This document shows positions 1-9,057 of a stretch of 64,000 nt of DNA, piece by piece; position 1 is the stretch's first letter; each line of letters opens with the position of its first letter. Below the pieces are notes generated by a model that had not been told where the DNA came from, ran no database searches, and saw nothing but the letters and a program-made list of their open reading frames with translations. Origin of the DNA: Streptomyces akebiae (GTDB lineage Bacteria; Actinomycetota; Actinomycetes; Streptomycetales; Streptomycetaceae); the NCBI RefSeq assembly GCF_019599145.1, contig NZ_CP080647.1:806001-870000 (forward strand). Reading direction: 5' to 3'. The position numbers were made by a program, and so were the translations under genes.

Positions 1-1
1 G

Positions 2-100
2 GCCGATGCGGCGAGCGCTCACCGGGACCTGGTGGCGGATGTGCGCCTCTTGCCGGGCTTCCGTGAAGCTCTTGCGGCCCTTGGTGTGAGGACGGCCTGA
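2..100 (+). CDS. C-terminal end of an unidentified protein (cut by window edge)
   Basis: An open frame enters from the left edge and ends at TGA 98-100; the last residues read LLPGFREALAALGVRTA. It has normal high-GC codon use, but 32 residues are too few to assign a family. Its stop sits right beside the point where homology to the next relic begins in another frame, so the junction may be a deletion scar. Confidence 0.3.
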   Translation, partial: ADAASAHRDLVADVRLLPGFREALAALGVRTA

Positions 101-660
101 GTGACGATCGCTTCGCTGTTCCTTACGAAATGCGCGCCCGACTCGACCAGGCCAACGGTCACCACGACAACCAGATCGTCTGGACGGGCGTGCCTGCCGT
201 CGCAAGCGATAACGACGCCAACGAGACGGCGTTCGTGCTCATGGACAGATGGCTGGCTCGCATCGAGGCCGACACATCCACCGACCCGATCGAGACCAAG
301 GTGGTGCGCAACAAGCCGGCCGACGCGGTCGACGCGTGCTGGATCGCCGACCGCAAGATCACCGACATGTCGGTCTGCCGAGCCGCCTACCCCTACTTCG
401 GTCTGCCCCGAACCGCCGCCGAGGGCCCACTGGCCAACAACATCGTCAAGTGCGCGCTCAAGCCACTCGACCGAGGCGACTACACCGTCGACTTCACCAA
501 CGCCCAGTGGGACCGGCTGCGGACGACCTTCCCCGAGGGGGTGTGCGACTACCGCAAGCCAGGCGTGGCCCAGCAGCCCTCGCTGCCATCGCTGACCTTT
601 GCCGGCGGACCCGGCGGGCAACCGCTGGGTGCCCCACCGCAGTCCAGCCCGGCGCCGTGA
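67..660 (+). pseudogene. DUF6351 family protein, C-terminal remnant
   Basis: The frame is open from 67, after an in-frame TGA at 64-66. Family-like sequence starts at about DDRFAVPYEMRARLDQANG, before the first ATG at 130. The tail carries features I associate with DUF6351 proteins (secreted, tannase-like hydrolases): LANNIVKCALKPLDRGDY, a Trp/Leu-rich stretch and GVCDYRKPGVAQQPSLP close to the end. Full-length members are several hundred residues, so only the last quarter is left and there is no proper start or RBS. Read as a 5'-truncated relic. The family call rests on remembered motifs. Confidence 0.55.
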
Positions 661-827
661 AACGCCCTTTCATCACTCCTGTGCCCCGCGGCGTGGTGCG
701 TTCCCCATCAGACGCTAGGCCGCGGGCACCCAGCCCCTCGTACCACTGTCACGAGAAGAGACCCGGTCCGGTGGTCGTTGCCGACGAAGCATGGCTCGAT
801 GCGACCGCGTCCGCCCGGTCTTGAGAT

Positions 828-940
828 GAGATCGACCGCGCGACCGGCCGGACCATACGACGCTACGAACGTGACAGGCCCGGCGAGCTGATGCACGTGG
901 ACATCAAGAAGCTCGGCAACATCCCCGACGGCGGAGGCTT
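828..940 (+). pseudogene. IS481-family transposase fragment
   Basis: In the frame of ATG 891 the sequence reads TGRTIRRYERDRPGELMHV followed by DIKKLGNIPDGGG. This is the start of the IS481 DDE catalytic domain, where HVDIKKLG contains the first catalytic Asp. An in-frame TGA lies just upstream at about 822, and the frame downstream turns into the antisense of the LacI gene. Only about 38 of some 320 residues survive. No terminal repeats were found. Confidence 0.7.
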
Positions 941-1001
941 CCTCACGCCAGACGACCGTCCGGTGGCCGTCGAGCTTCATCTCAATGTCCTGGCCGGTCG
1001 G

Positions 1002-1997
1002 CTAGGTCGTCTCGCGGTGGATGAGGGCGAGAATGTCGCCCGCCTCGGGGCGGCTCGGCGTTGCCGGGGCCGGAGCGCCGACCGTCGAGAGGATGCTGGT
1101 GGTGAGATTGCCGGCTGCCGCGGTGAGGTCCATGCCGATGGTGGTCAGGGCCGGTACGGCGAGCGAGCTCACGGGGAGGTCGTCGACGCCGATGAGCGCC
1201 AGGTCGTGCGGGACGTCGATGTGCTGCGTGCGGCAGCTCGCCAGGATGGCGAGAGCGATCAGATCGTTGAAGGCGGCGACTGCCGTGACCGGGGTGGCGC
1301 CCTGCGTCCAGTCCACGACGGCAGCCCGGGCGCCGGCCCGCGAGTAGCGCATGCTGACCACCTGTGGCGTCGGCAGGCCCAGGTCGTTGCAGGCCCGGGT
1401 GGCTCCCTGCAGGCGGGGCCGGCAGAAGGGAAGCTCTCGGGGGTCGTCCACCGCGGCGTAGCCGATGTGCCGGTGCCCGCGTGCGGCGAGGTGCTCGATC
1501 TGCAGGCGTCCGATGTCTTCCTGGCTCAGCCCGGTCAGGCGGGTGTTGTCCGGTGTGAACACCCCGTCGAGCAGGGGGATTTCCGCCCGATGCAGTGACT
1601 GTGCGTCGGCGGGCGGCAGAGTGCCGAACGCGACGACCACCGCCGGCTGGACGTGCTGCCACAGCTCGGCCAGCGGCGTGGCCGTCCCGTCGTGGTGCAG
1701 GTACACGCAGGTGTAACCGGCCTCGCCCAGTGATCGGACGAGGGCCAGCTTGAACTGCTCCATGGCCTCCGCGACGGGGAGGTCCGGAACCACGCAGAGC
1801 ACGACGTTGCTGCGGCCCCTGCGCAGCGCACGGCCGGCCCCCGACGGTACGTATCCGAGACGCTTCGCCGTCTCCAACACCCGTCGGCGGGTCTCCGCGG
1901 AGAGCCCGTGCTCGTCCCTGCCGTTGAGCACGAAGCTCACGGTGGTCTGGGAGACCCCGGCCTCTCGCGCCACGTCCTTGCTGGTGACCCTTGGCAA
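1002..1997 (-). CDS. LacI-family transcriptional regulator
   Basis: A 331-residue LacI/GalR repressor of normal family length. The N-terminal helix-turn-helix is VTSKDVAREAGVSQTTVSFVLNG, with a hinge helix around LGYVPSGAGRALRRG, followed by a periplasmic-binding-protein-like effector domain (CVVPDLPVAEAM..., AFNDLIALAILA..., LIGVDDLP). The start is TTG at 1997-1995. It is divergent from the ABC-importer/hydrolase unit beginning at 2497, and a perfect palindrome lies 62 bp upstream of its start. By family logic it represses that unit and itself until an imported ligand binds. The ligand is unknown; the neighbours suggest a peptide or ester compound rather than a sugar. Confidence 0.9.
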   Translation of the reverse strand: MPRVTSKDVAREAGVSQTTVSFVLNGRDEHGLSAETRRRVLETAKRLGYVPSGAGRALRRGRSNVVLCVVPDLPVAEAMEQFKLALVRSLGEAGYTCVYLHHDGTATPLAELWQHVQPAVVVAFGTLPPADAQSLHRAEIPLLDGVFTPDNTRLTGLSQEDIGRLQIEHLAARGHRHIGYAAVDDPRELPFCRPRLQGATRACNDLGLPTPQVVSMRYSRAGARAAVVDWTQGATPVTAVAAFNDLIALAILASCRTQHIDVPHDLALIGVDDLPVSSLAVPALTTIGMDLTAAAGNLTTSILSTVGAPAPATPSRPEAGDILALIHRETT

Positions 1998-2058
1998 AGC
2001 CCCTCCCCACCTCTTGCCACGCCTTCACGCACAGGCTACGGTACGGCAACCAGCGAAT

Positions 2059-2072
2059 CTAATACGTATTAG
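2059..2072. promoter_or_regulatory. Probable LacI operator: perfect 14-bp palindrome
   Basis: CTAATACGTATTAG is a perfect palindrome with the central CG step usual in LacI-family operators. It stands out as AT-rich in a GC-rich intergenic region, 62 bp upstream of the LacI start and about 425 bp before the lipoprotein gene. No second copy was noticed upstream of 2497. Confidence 0.65.
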
Positions 2073-2206
2073 GTCGCCGCATAGGTCGCCGCAATGGCCC
2101 GCAGGGGATGACGCCCCGCAACCGTTTTGCCTGAGCCGCCCACCCCCAGCTGATCACCGTCTTCATACGTGCCGACGGGGTGGATCCACACGAAGAGAGA
2201 TCTGTC

Positions 2207-2410
2207 ATGGACGACACGATCCCCGTCAGCACCGACACGACGCCCGGCCGCGTTGTCTCCGCCGCCGATCCGGTCCCGCTGACCACGACACTTCCGCGTC
2301 ACGCCGCTTCGAGGCCCCCGAGCCAGGCCGCTCGCGCGACGGACCGGTCCTGACCCGCACCTGATGCGACTGTCGGGCACTCGCCGTGACTACCAGGTCA
2401 AGCGACCTGC
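2207..2410 (+). pseudogene. Degenerate copy of the 5' end of the CocE-type hydrolase gene at 10262
   Basis: From TGACCACGACACTTCC at 2280 the DNA can be aligned for about 125 bp with the start of the hydrolase gene at 10262-10393: shared blocks include CCCCCGAGCC, GGTCCTGACCCGC, CTGATGCG and GGGCACTCG. One or two indels break the frame. An ATG at 2207 with an AGAGAGA RBS opens a 48-codon frame running into the copy and ending at TGA 2351-2353. It is a truncated duplicate lying at the front of the same gene unit whose last gene is the intact copy. Confidence 0.65.
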
Positions 2411-2496
2411 CGACGCCTGCCCGCAGTCCCCACACATGTGACCACGCGTGTCCACACGCGAGTCGTGGCCCAGTTGAGACTTCCAGGAGAAGACAC

Positions 2497-4032
2497 ATGA
2501 ACCGCACACCACTGATCGCGCTGCTCGCCGCATCGGCGCTGGCGCTCGGCACCACAGCGTGCGGCGCCGGCAGCGAGGGGGACGGGCCTACCGGCACCAG
2601 CGCGAATGAGCTGCGTATCGGTCTCTCGTTCGGGCCGTTCACACTCGACCCGGCCAAGGACGGCGGCGGAACGCCCAACGTGATGCGTTCGCTGACCAAC
2701 GAGTCCCTGTTCCACATGAACGCCGACTACACCGCCAGCCCGGCCCTGGTGAGCGACTACAAGTACGTCGGAGACGGGAACAAGGTCTTCGAGTTCACCC
2801 TCAAGAAGGGGATCCGCTTCACCGACGGCAGTCCGCTGGACGCGGCGGCGGTCAAGACCTGGCTAGAGTATTTCGCGAAGCAGCCCGGGCCGTACGCCTC
2901 CACGCTCTCGATCGGCTCCGTCGAGACCAAGGGCGAGTACACGGTCCGGCTCAACCTCGCCTCGCCGTCTCCGATCGTGCCCCTGCTCCTGTCCCAGTAC
3001 GGAAACCGGGGTGCCCTCTCGAGCCCCAAGTCCGTCGCCGACCCCGGCAGCCTGGCGAAGGGCACGTACGGCGTCGGTCCCTACGTCCTGGATCCCGCCC
3101 AGTCCGTGACAGGCGATCACTACACCCTGGTGCCCAGCAAGCACTACCACGATCCGTCGGCTGCCCGTTTCAAGAAGGTGACCGTTCGGATCATCCCCAA
3201 CCCGTCCTCGATGTTGCGCGCGTTCCAGTCCGGGCAGATCGACTTCGGCAACCTCGACTCATCCACCGCGCCCGCAGCGGAGAAGGCGGGCGTGAAGGTG
3301 ATGCACTGGCGCAGCGGCACCATCGCGGTGACGCTCGCCGACCGCGACGGGACAGCCACCAAGCCGCTCGCCGACGTCCGGGTACGGCAGGCGCTGAACT
3401 ACGCCATCGACCGTGAGTCGATCACCAAAGCGATGGTCGGCGAGTACGGCCGGCCCACGTCCCAGTACCAGACCGAGTACACCAACCCGGCCCTGGAAGA
3501 CCGCTACCCCTACGACCCGAAGAAGGCGAAGGCGCTGCTCGCCAAGGCCGGCTACCCGAAGGGGTTCAGCATGGACGTGGTGGACCCGGGGGCCATCATC
3601 GGTAACTGGGGCGACCCGACGATGCAGACGGTCGCGAAGTACTGGGAAAAGGTCGGCGTCCGCGTCAAGGTCACCCAGGCGACCACTGACTTCATCCAGC
3701 AGGCGCTCTCGAAGAAGTTCGCCGCGATGCAGTGGGCACCGGACGCCTCCCCGACGTCGATCGCGTACTCGCTCCTGTATGGCCCCAAGGCCTCGATGAA
3801 CCCCTTCGGTGCTTCGAACGCCAAGATCGACGCGCTCTACCACCAGGGTCAGACACAGCAGGGCGACCAGGCAGCGAAGACGTTCAGAAAGCTCAACAGC
3901 ATGGTCACCGAGCAGGCCATCCATGTGCCGATCTACGAGTACCACATCCCGTGGGGCATGAACGAGCACATCACCGGAGTCAAGAAGGGCTCCTGGATGG
4001 TCTTCGGCGCCGACCTCGGATGGACGAACTGA
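2497..4032 (+). CDS. Peptide/nickel-type ABC transporter substrate-binding lipoprotein (SBP family 5)
   Basis: 511 residues. The start at 2497 was chosen because AGGAGA lies 7 bp upstream and it gives a clean lipoprotein signal: MNRTP, a hydrophobic helix, and Cys22 in TTACG. The rest is a family-5 extracellular solute-binding protein: LRIGLSFGPFTLDPAKDGG, a YDPKKAKALLAKAGYP segment typical of Opp/Dpp binding proteins, and VRQALNYAIDRE. It is anchored outside the membrane and delivers oligopeptides or similar ligands to the permeases encoded next. Two bases separate its stop from the permease start. Substrate is not predictable; the downstream hydrolases suggest an amide or ester compound. 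Confidence 0.9.
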   Translation: MNRTPLIALLAASALALGTTACGAGSEGDGPTGTSANELRIGLSFGPFTLDPAKDGGGTPNVMRSLTNESLFHMNADYTASPALVSDYKYVGDGNKVFEFTLKKGIRFTDGSPLDAAAVKTWLEYFAKQPGPYASTLSIGSVETKGEYTVRLNLASPSPIVPLLLSQYGNRGALSSPKSVADPGSLAKGTYGVGPYVLDPAQSVTGDHYTLVPSKHYHDPSAARFKKVTVRIIPNPSSMLRAFQSGQIDFGNLDSSTAPAAEKAGVKVMHWRSGTIAVTLADRDGTATKPLADVRVRQALNYAIDRESITKAMVGEYGRPTSQYQTEYTNPALEDRYPYDPKKAKALLAKAGYPKGFSMDVVDPGAIIGNWGDPTMQTVAKYWEKVGVRVKVTQATTDFIQQALSKKFAAMQWAPDASPTSIAYSLLYGPKASMNPFGASNAKIDALYHQGQTQQGDQAAKTFRKLNSMVTEQAIHVPIYEYHIPWGMNEHITGVKKGSWMVFGADLGWTN

Positions 4033-4034
4033 CG

Positions 4035-5069
4035 ATGGCCGACACGTCGGTTGACGCGATGGGAGCGCCGCTCACGCGCTCCCCTCGCGGGCGCGCCAAG
4101 CGTGGACGCGGCGCCGGAGGCAGCGGGCTGACCTCGCTGCTGGCACGCCGCATGGTGACCGCGGTCCCCTTGCTGCTGGTCGTGTCGAGCTTCAACTTCC
4201 TGTTGCTGTCGCTCACCCCGGGAGATGCCGCACGGCAGATGCTCGGAACCAGTGGCACACCGGAACAGTACGAAGCACTGCGTCGGCAACTCGGGCTCGA
4301 CCTCCCGGTCTACGAGCAGTACGGGCGCTGGCTGGGCCACGCGGTCTCGGGTGACTTCGGCAACTCGATCACCAATGGCACCCCGGTCCTGGAATCGGTC
4401 ATGAGCCGAGTGCCCGTCACCATGTCACTCATCGTCGGCTCGCTGCTGGTGAGCGTCGTGGTCGGTGTCAGCCTCGGTGTGTTCAGTGCCGTTCGTGGTG
4501 GGGTGATCGGCAGGGCGGTCGACGCACTCGCCCTCCTCGGCTGGGCACTGCCGGTCTTCTGGGTCGGCTCCGTGCTGGTCGTCGTTTTCGCCATCAAGCT
4601 CCAGTGGTTCCCCGCGCTCGGGTACGTGCCGTTCACCGAATCGCCCCAGGACTGGGTCCGATCGCTGGTGCTGCCGGTGACCGCACTCTCCCTCGGCTCC
4701 GTCGCGGCCGTCCTGAAGCAGACCCGGGAAGCCATGCTCGACGTGCTCGGAAGCGAGTACATCAGGATGGCGGCCGCCAACGGCGTCTCCCGAAACTCAC
4801 TGATCTACCGGCATGCCCTCAAGAACGCCGCCATCCCGGTCGTCACCGTCCTGGGTGTCCAGACCATCGGCCTGCTGGGCGGCGCGGTTCTCATCGAGAG
4901 CGTCTTCTCCGTGCCGGGCCTTGGTTCGCTCGTGGTCGGTTCGGCCCTGGCCCACGACATCCCGACGGTCCAGGCGGTCGCGGTGTTCTTCACCGTGGTG
5001 GTCATCATCGTCAACCTGTTGGTCGATCTCGCCTATGGGCTGCTCAACCCGAGAGTGAGCACAGCATGA
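4035..5069 (+). CDS. ABC transporter permease, DppB/OppB type
   Basis: 344 residues. A basic Arg/Lys-rich N-terminal extension of about 35 residues precedes the first membrane helix (MVTAVPLLLVVSSFNFLLL). The order of elements fits DppB: GDAARQMLG, the LGLDLPVYEQYGRWLGHAV motif, then the six-helix core with an EAA-like loop (EYIRMAAANGVSRNSLIYRHAL) that contacts the ATPase. It starts 2 bp after the binding protein and its stop overlaps the next start (ATGA, 5066-5069), so the genes are translationally coupled. Confidence 0.9.
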   Translation: MADTSVDAMGAPLTRSPRGRAKRGRGAGGSGLTSLLARRMVTAVPLLLVVSSFNFLLLSLTPGDAARQMLGTSGTPEQYEALRRQLGLDLPVYEQYGRWLGHAVSGDFGNSITNGTPVLESVMSRVPVTMSLIVGSLLVSVVVGVSLGVFSAVRGGVIGRAVDALALLGWALPVFWVGSVLVVVFAIKLQWFPALGYVPFTESPQDWVRSLVLPVTALSLGSVAAVLKQTREAMLDVLGSEYIRMAAANGVSRNSLIYRHALKNAAIPVVTVLGVQTIGLLGGAVLIESVFSVPGLGSLVVGSALAHDIPTVQAVAVFFTVVVIIVNLLVDLAYGLLNPRVSTA

Positions 5070-7000
5070 CTGTGACCGTGACCGGTGCCGAAGTGTCGGC
5101 ATCACCCTCCGTGAACCCCCGCTTCGTGCGCCGCCTGATGCGACGGCCGCTGGCCGTCGTGTGTCTGGCGTACCTGGCGATCCTCGTCGTGATCGCCGTC
5201 GTCGCCCCGATGCTGATGCCACACGTCGGGACCGACAGGGCCGGCGATCTCGGAACCGCCCTGCACGGCCCGAGCGCCGCTCACCCCCTCGGCGTCGACA
5301 GCCTGGGCCGCGACGTTCTCCAGCGACTGCTGGTGGGCACCCGGGTCACGTTGGTCGGCGTCGTCGAGGCGATGGCGGTCGTCCTGGCGCTGGGCATCCC
5401 CATCGGGCTCGTGGCCGGCTACGTCGGCGGCAAGACCGACCGGGCGGTCACCTGGCTGGCGGATCTCGTGCTGTCGCTGCCGGCGATCATCCTGGTCATC
5501 GTCGTGCTGTCGGTCTTCCCGCAGAGCGTGACGGCCGCGATGGTGACTCTCGGTGTCCTGGCCGCGCCGGGTCTTGTGCGCGTCGTACGAGCCGCGACAC
5601 TGCCGGTGCGCGAACAGCTCTACGTCGCCGCCGCCCGGGTATCCGGCATGTCGCGGACCTACATCATCACCCGGCACGTGCTGCCTCGGATCATGGGACC
5701 CATCGTCGTGCAGGCGTCCCTGCTGGCGGCGGCTGCCCTGCTGGTGCAGACCGGGCTGGCCTTCCTCGCCCTCATCGCCGCGCCTCCGGAGCCAAGCTGG
5801 GGAGGGATGGTCGCGGACGGGGTCGGCGCCCTCTTCCAGCAGCCCTGGTTGATCTGGCCGCCCGGCCTGGCGATCGCGCTGACCGTGCTGGCGTTCGGAC
5901 TTCTGGGCGACGCGGTCAGAGACGCCGGCACGGAGGGCTGGTCTGCGAAGTCCGGCCTCCCGCTGGGCGACAAGCGCCGAGGCGCGCCCACGCGAGCTTC
6001 CGCCGTCGTTCCCACGAGCACCGACGACAGCCTGCTCTCGGTCCGCGACCTCACGGTGTCCTACGCCACGCCCACCGGCCCCATCCGTGCGATCGACGGG
6101 GTGACCTTCGACATCGCCCGTGGAGAGACCGTCGGAGTCGTCGGAGAGTCCGGTTGCGGGAAGACCACGACAGCACTCGCCGTCATTGCACTGCTCGGCG
6201 GCGGCGGACGGATCGACTCCGGACACGTCCTCTTCGACGGCAGGGACCTCGCGGCCCTGTCGGAGTCCGAACTCCAGGCTGTCCGCGGTTCCGAGATCGG
6301 CTACGTGTCCCAGGAACCGATGGTCGCGCTCGATCCCGCCTTCCGGATCGGCTGGCAACTCGCCGAAGCCGTCCGGATCAACACCGGAATGAGCCGTGCC
6401 AAGGCCAGGAGACGCGCCATCGAGCTGCTGGAACAGGTGCAGCTGCCCGAACCCCATCTCGTGGCCCGCCGCTACCCGCACGAGCTGTCGGGCGGCATGG
6501 CCCAGCGCGTCGTCGTCGCGCGTGCCCTTGCCGGGGAACCGAAGCTCCTGATCGCCGATGAGCCGACCACCGCCCTCGACGTCACCATCCAGGTGGAGAT
6601 CCTCGATCTGATGCGCACGCTGCAACGCGACCGGGGCATGGCGATCATGTTGGTCACCCATGACCTGGGCGTGGTCGCCGACATGTGCGACCGGGTCGTG
6701 GTGATGTACGCCGGCCAGGTCGCCGAACGCGCCGGCGTGAAAGAGCTGTTCGGCGACCCGCACCACCCCTACACCCGGGCACTGCTCGCCTCGAATCCGC
6801 ACAACCAGCACAGCTCGGCGGTGCTGTCCACCATCCCGGGGGCGGTCCCCATGCCGGGCTCGTGGCCGCAGGGCTGCCACTTCCAGCCGAGATGCGCACA
6901 CGCCACCGACCAGTGCGGCAGCGGCAATATTCCCCTCCTCCAAATCGGCGCCTCCCACGAGGCCCGCTGCCTCCACGCTCACCAGATCGAAGGTGCGTGA
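5066..7000 (+). CDS. Fused ABC permease (DppC type) and ATPase (DppD type)
   Basis: 644 residues combining two subunits normally encoded separately. Residues 1 to about 295 are a DppC-type permease: N-terminal helix [35 protein letters not shown], and an EAA-like loop. From about residue 320 follows an ABC ATPase with Walker [10 protein letters not shown] (about 360-368), signature [15 protein letters not shown], Walker [13 protein letters not shown] and the C-terminal oligopeptide-transporter Cys region ([17 protein letters not shown]). Such fusions are known in actinobacteria. The fusion means permease and ATPase are made 1:1, with the second ATPase supplied by the next gene. Confidence 0.92.
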   Translation: MTVTVTGAEVSASPSVNPRFVRRLMRRPLAVVCLAYLAILVVIAVVAPMLMPHVGTDRAGDLGTALHGPSAAHPLGVDSLGRDVLQRLLVGTRVTLVGVVEAMAVVLALGIPIGLVAGYVGGKTDRAVTWLADLVLSLPAIILVIVVLSVFPQSVTAAMVTLGVLAAPGLVRVVRAATLPVREQLYVAAARVSGMSRTYIITRHVLPRIMGPIVVQASLLAAAALLVQTGLAFLALIAAPPEPSWGGMVADGVGALFQQPWLIWPPGLAIALTVLAFGLLGDAVRDAGTEGWSAKSGLPLGDKRRGAPTRASAVVPTSTDDSLLSVRDLTVSYATPTGPIRAIDGVTFDIARGETVGVVGESGCGKTTTALAVIALLGGGGRIDSGHVLFDGRDLAALSESELQAVRGSEIGYVSQEPMVALDPAFRIGWQLAEAVRINTGMSRAKARRRAIELLEQVQLPEPHLVARRYPHELSGGMAQRVVVARALAGEPKLLIADEPTTALDVTIQVEILDLMRTLQRDRGMAIMLVTHDLGVVADMCDRVVVMYAGQVAERAGVKELFGDPHHPYTRALLASNPHNQHSSAVLSTIPGAVPMPGSWPQGCHFQPRCAHATDQCGSGNIPLLQIGASHEARCLHAHQIEGA

Positions 7001-7001
7001 C

Positions 7002-8018
7002 GTGAACGACGAGACGAACCTCCTCGAAGTCCGCGATCTGTCGGTGCACTTCCGCCGCGGACACGGCTCACCCGTCCTGCGAGCCGTCGACCAGGTGAGC
7101 TTCTCCGTGGCCGAGCGGGAGACGCTGGGCGTCGTGGGCGAATCAGGCTCCGGCAAGACCACCATCGGCCGGGCCGTGCTCGGCCTGGTGCCGCCGACAG
7201 GCGGGCAGATCGAGTTCGCGGGCGAGGACATCACCCGAGCCGACCACCACCGGCGCCGTGCGCTCAGCCGCGACCTGCAAGTGATCTTCCAGGATCCGTA
7301 CAGCTCCCTGAACCCGACCCGAACCGTCGCTCAGACGCTGGGCGAGTCGCTGCGGGCAGAGAAACTGGCCACGGACGAGGTCCGCAACCGGGTCATCACC
7401 GTGCTCGAGCGCGTCGGACTCCCCGCAACCGCCGCGGACCGCTATCCGTCGAGCTTCTCCGGCGGCCAGCGTCAACGCATCGCCATCGCCCGGGCCCTCG
7501 TCGCACAACCGCGGCTGGTGATCTGCGACGAGCCGGTCAGCGCCCTGGATCTCTCGGTCCAGGCGCAGGTGCTCAACCTCCTCCGGGAGCTGCAGGACGA
7601 GTTCGCACTCGGCTACCTGTTCGTGGCCCATGACCTGGACGTCGTACGGCACCTCTCGCACCGCATCATGGTCCTGTACCGCGGACAGATCATGGAGCAG
7701 GGCCCCGCCGACACGGTCTACACCGCGCCGATGCACCCCTATACCAGGACCCTGCTCGAAGCAGCGCCCGTCCCGGACCCGGTGCGCCAGGCAGAACGCC
7801 GCCTGCGACGCGCGCGCACGGGTGACAACAGCGGCCCCGTCCCCACCGCGGGATGTCCCTTCGCCACCCGCTGTCCACACGCCGTCCCGCTGTGCCGCAC
7901 CGAACGGCCGGCGCTCGAAGAGACCCCGGCAGGCACGACCGTCGCCTGTCACCGGTGGCAAGAACTCGGCACCGCGCCGACGGAGGCGGCGGCCGTAACG
8001 ACACCTTCCGTGCGCTGA
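7002..8018 (+). CDS. Oligopeptide ABC transporter ATPase, DppF/OppF type
   Basis: 338 residues. Walker A GESGSGKTT, signature SGGQRQRIAIARALV, Walker B LVICDEPVSALD and a C-terminal oligo_HPY region with GCPFATRCPHAVPLC are all present, so the protein should be active. GTG at 7002 follows the fusion gene stop by one base and has AAGGTG upstream; an alternative GTG at 6993 overlaps the stop. It supplies the second nucleotide-binding domain of the importer. Confidence 0.9.
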   Translation: MNDETNLLEVRDLSVHFRRGHGSPVLRAVDQVSFSVAERETLGVVGESGSGKTTIGRAVLGLVPPTGGQIEFAGEDITRADHHRRRALSRDLQVIFQDPYSSLNPTRTVAQTLGESLRAEKLATDEVRNRVITVLERVGLPATAADRYPSSFSGGQRQRIAIARALVAQPRLVICDEPVSALDLSVQAQVLNLLRELQDEFALGYLFVAHDLDVVRHLSHRIMVLYRGQIMEQGPADTVYTAPMHPYTRTLLEAAPVPDPVRQAERRLRRARTGDNSGPVPTAGCPFATRCPHAVPLCRTERPALEETPAGTTVACHRWQELGTAPTEAAAVTTPSVR

Positions 8019-8228
8019 ACAACGCCGTCGCCGACGACATCGCACGCACTCCGCGGGTCGAACCCGGACGGAGGCTCAAGGCCCCACCGGTATGCCCAGC
8101 TCACGGTGCCGGCCACCGCCGACTTACTCATTGCGGCTCGCTGTTCCTCGTCATCGACGCGTCCGCCATGGTCGCCGATGCGCCAGCCAAGGGCATCCGC
8201 TCGATCCAACAGCCGAAAAGAGACATAC

Positions 8229-9056
8229 ATGACCACGGTCACCACGCCCGCCGGGGTGTCACTCAACTACGACACCTTCGGCGATCCCGGCAGCCCCCCG
8301 CTGCTGCTGATCCAGGGGCTCGGGGCCCACATGCTCGGGTGGCGAGCCGAGCTGTGCCGGCAACTCGCCGACGAGGGTTTCCACGTCCTCCGTTTCGACA
8401 ACCGGGATGTCGGTCTGTCGCAGAAGTTCCCGCATGGTGGCTACACCCTGGCCGACATGGCGAACGACTCCGAGGGCCTCCTCGCCGCGCTCGACATTCC
8501 CGCAGCACACATAGTGGGACAGTCGCTGGGCGGTATGATCGCCCAGCAGCTCGCCCTCGACCACCCCACGCGCGTGCTGACCCTCGCCCTGGTCTACACG
8601 GCGCCCAGCACGGACTTCATCGCCGGACGCGACGTGGTCGACGAGCGAACGCAGCACCCCCGGGCCCGCGACCGCGACGAGGCGATCGCGCAGTACCTGG
8701 ACATCGAAGCGGGGTGCGCCTCACCCGGATACCCCCGGGACATCACGTGGCTGCGGGAACTCGGCGGCCAGATGTACGACCGGGACTACGACCCCGACGG
8801 CATCCTGCGGCAGGTGGAGGCGCTCTACAACTCTCCCGACCGTACGCCCCGCCTGCACCGCATCACCGCGCCCACCACGATCCTGCACGGCGACGGCGAC
8901 CGCTTGATCGACCCCGATGCGTCCACGGTCATGCACGAACTGATCACGGATTCGAAGCTGACCATCTACCCCGGCATGGGGCATGAGCTCCCCCCTCAGC
9001 TCTGGCCTCAGATCATCACTCAGATTCGGGACAACACGGCACGAGGAATTGCGTGA
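8229..9056 (+). CDS. Alpha/beta hydrolase
   Basis: 275 residues. The start at 8229 has AAAAGAGA upstream. The fold elements are in order: LLLIQGLGAHMLGW oxyanion region, FDNRDVGLS, nucleophile elbow GQSLGG with Ser99, acid strand HGDGDRLIDPD and catalytic His in YPGMGHELP. It resembles the esterase/lactonase branch of the superfamily that includes aclacinomycin methylesterase. It is preceded by about 210 bp of untranslated sequence after the ATPase gene, then runs with one base of spacing into the beta-lactamase-like gene. Probably hydrolyses the imported compound. Confidence 0.85.
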   Translation: MTTVTTPAGVSLNYDTFGDPGSPPLLLIQGLGAHMLGWRAELCRQLADEGFHVLRFDNRDVGLSQKFPHGGYTLADMANDSEGLLAALDIPAAHIVGQSLGGMIAQQLALDHPTRVLTLALVYTAPSTDFIAGRDVVDERTQHPRARDRDEAIAQYLDIEAGCASPGYPRDITWLRELGGQMYDRDYDPDGILRQVEALYNSPDRTPRLHRITAPTTILHGDGDRLIDPDASTVMHELITDSKLTIYPGMGHELPPQLWPQIITQIRDNTARGIA

Positions 9057-9057
9057 C

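Noticed and set aside
5102..7234. 710-codon minus-strand open frame opposite the ABC permease-ATPase gene
   Set aside because: Its sequence is Arg/His/Gly-rich with no domain. The plus strand carries complete permease and Walker motifs. Long antisense frames are expected at this GC content.
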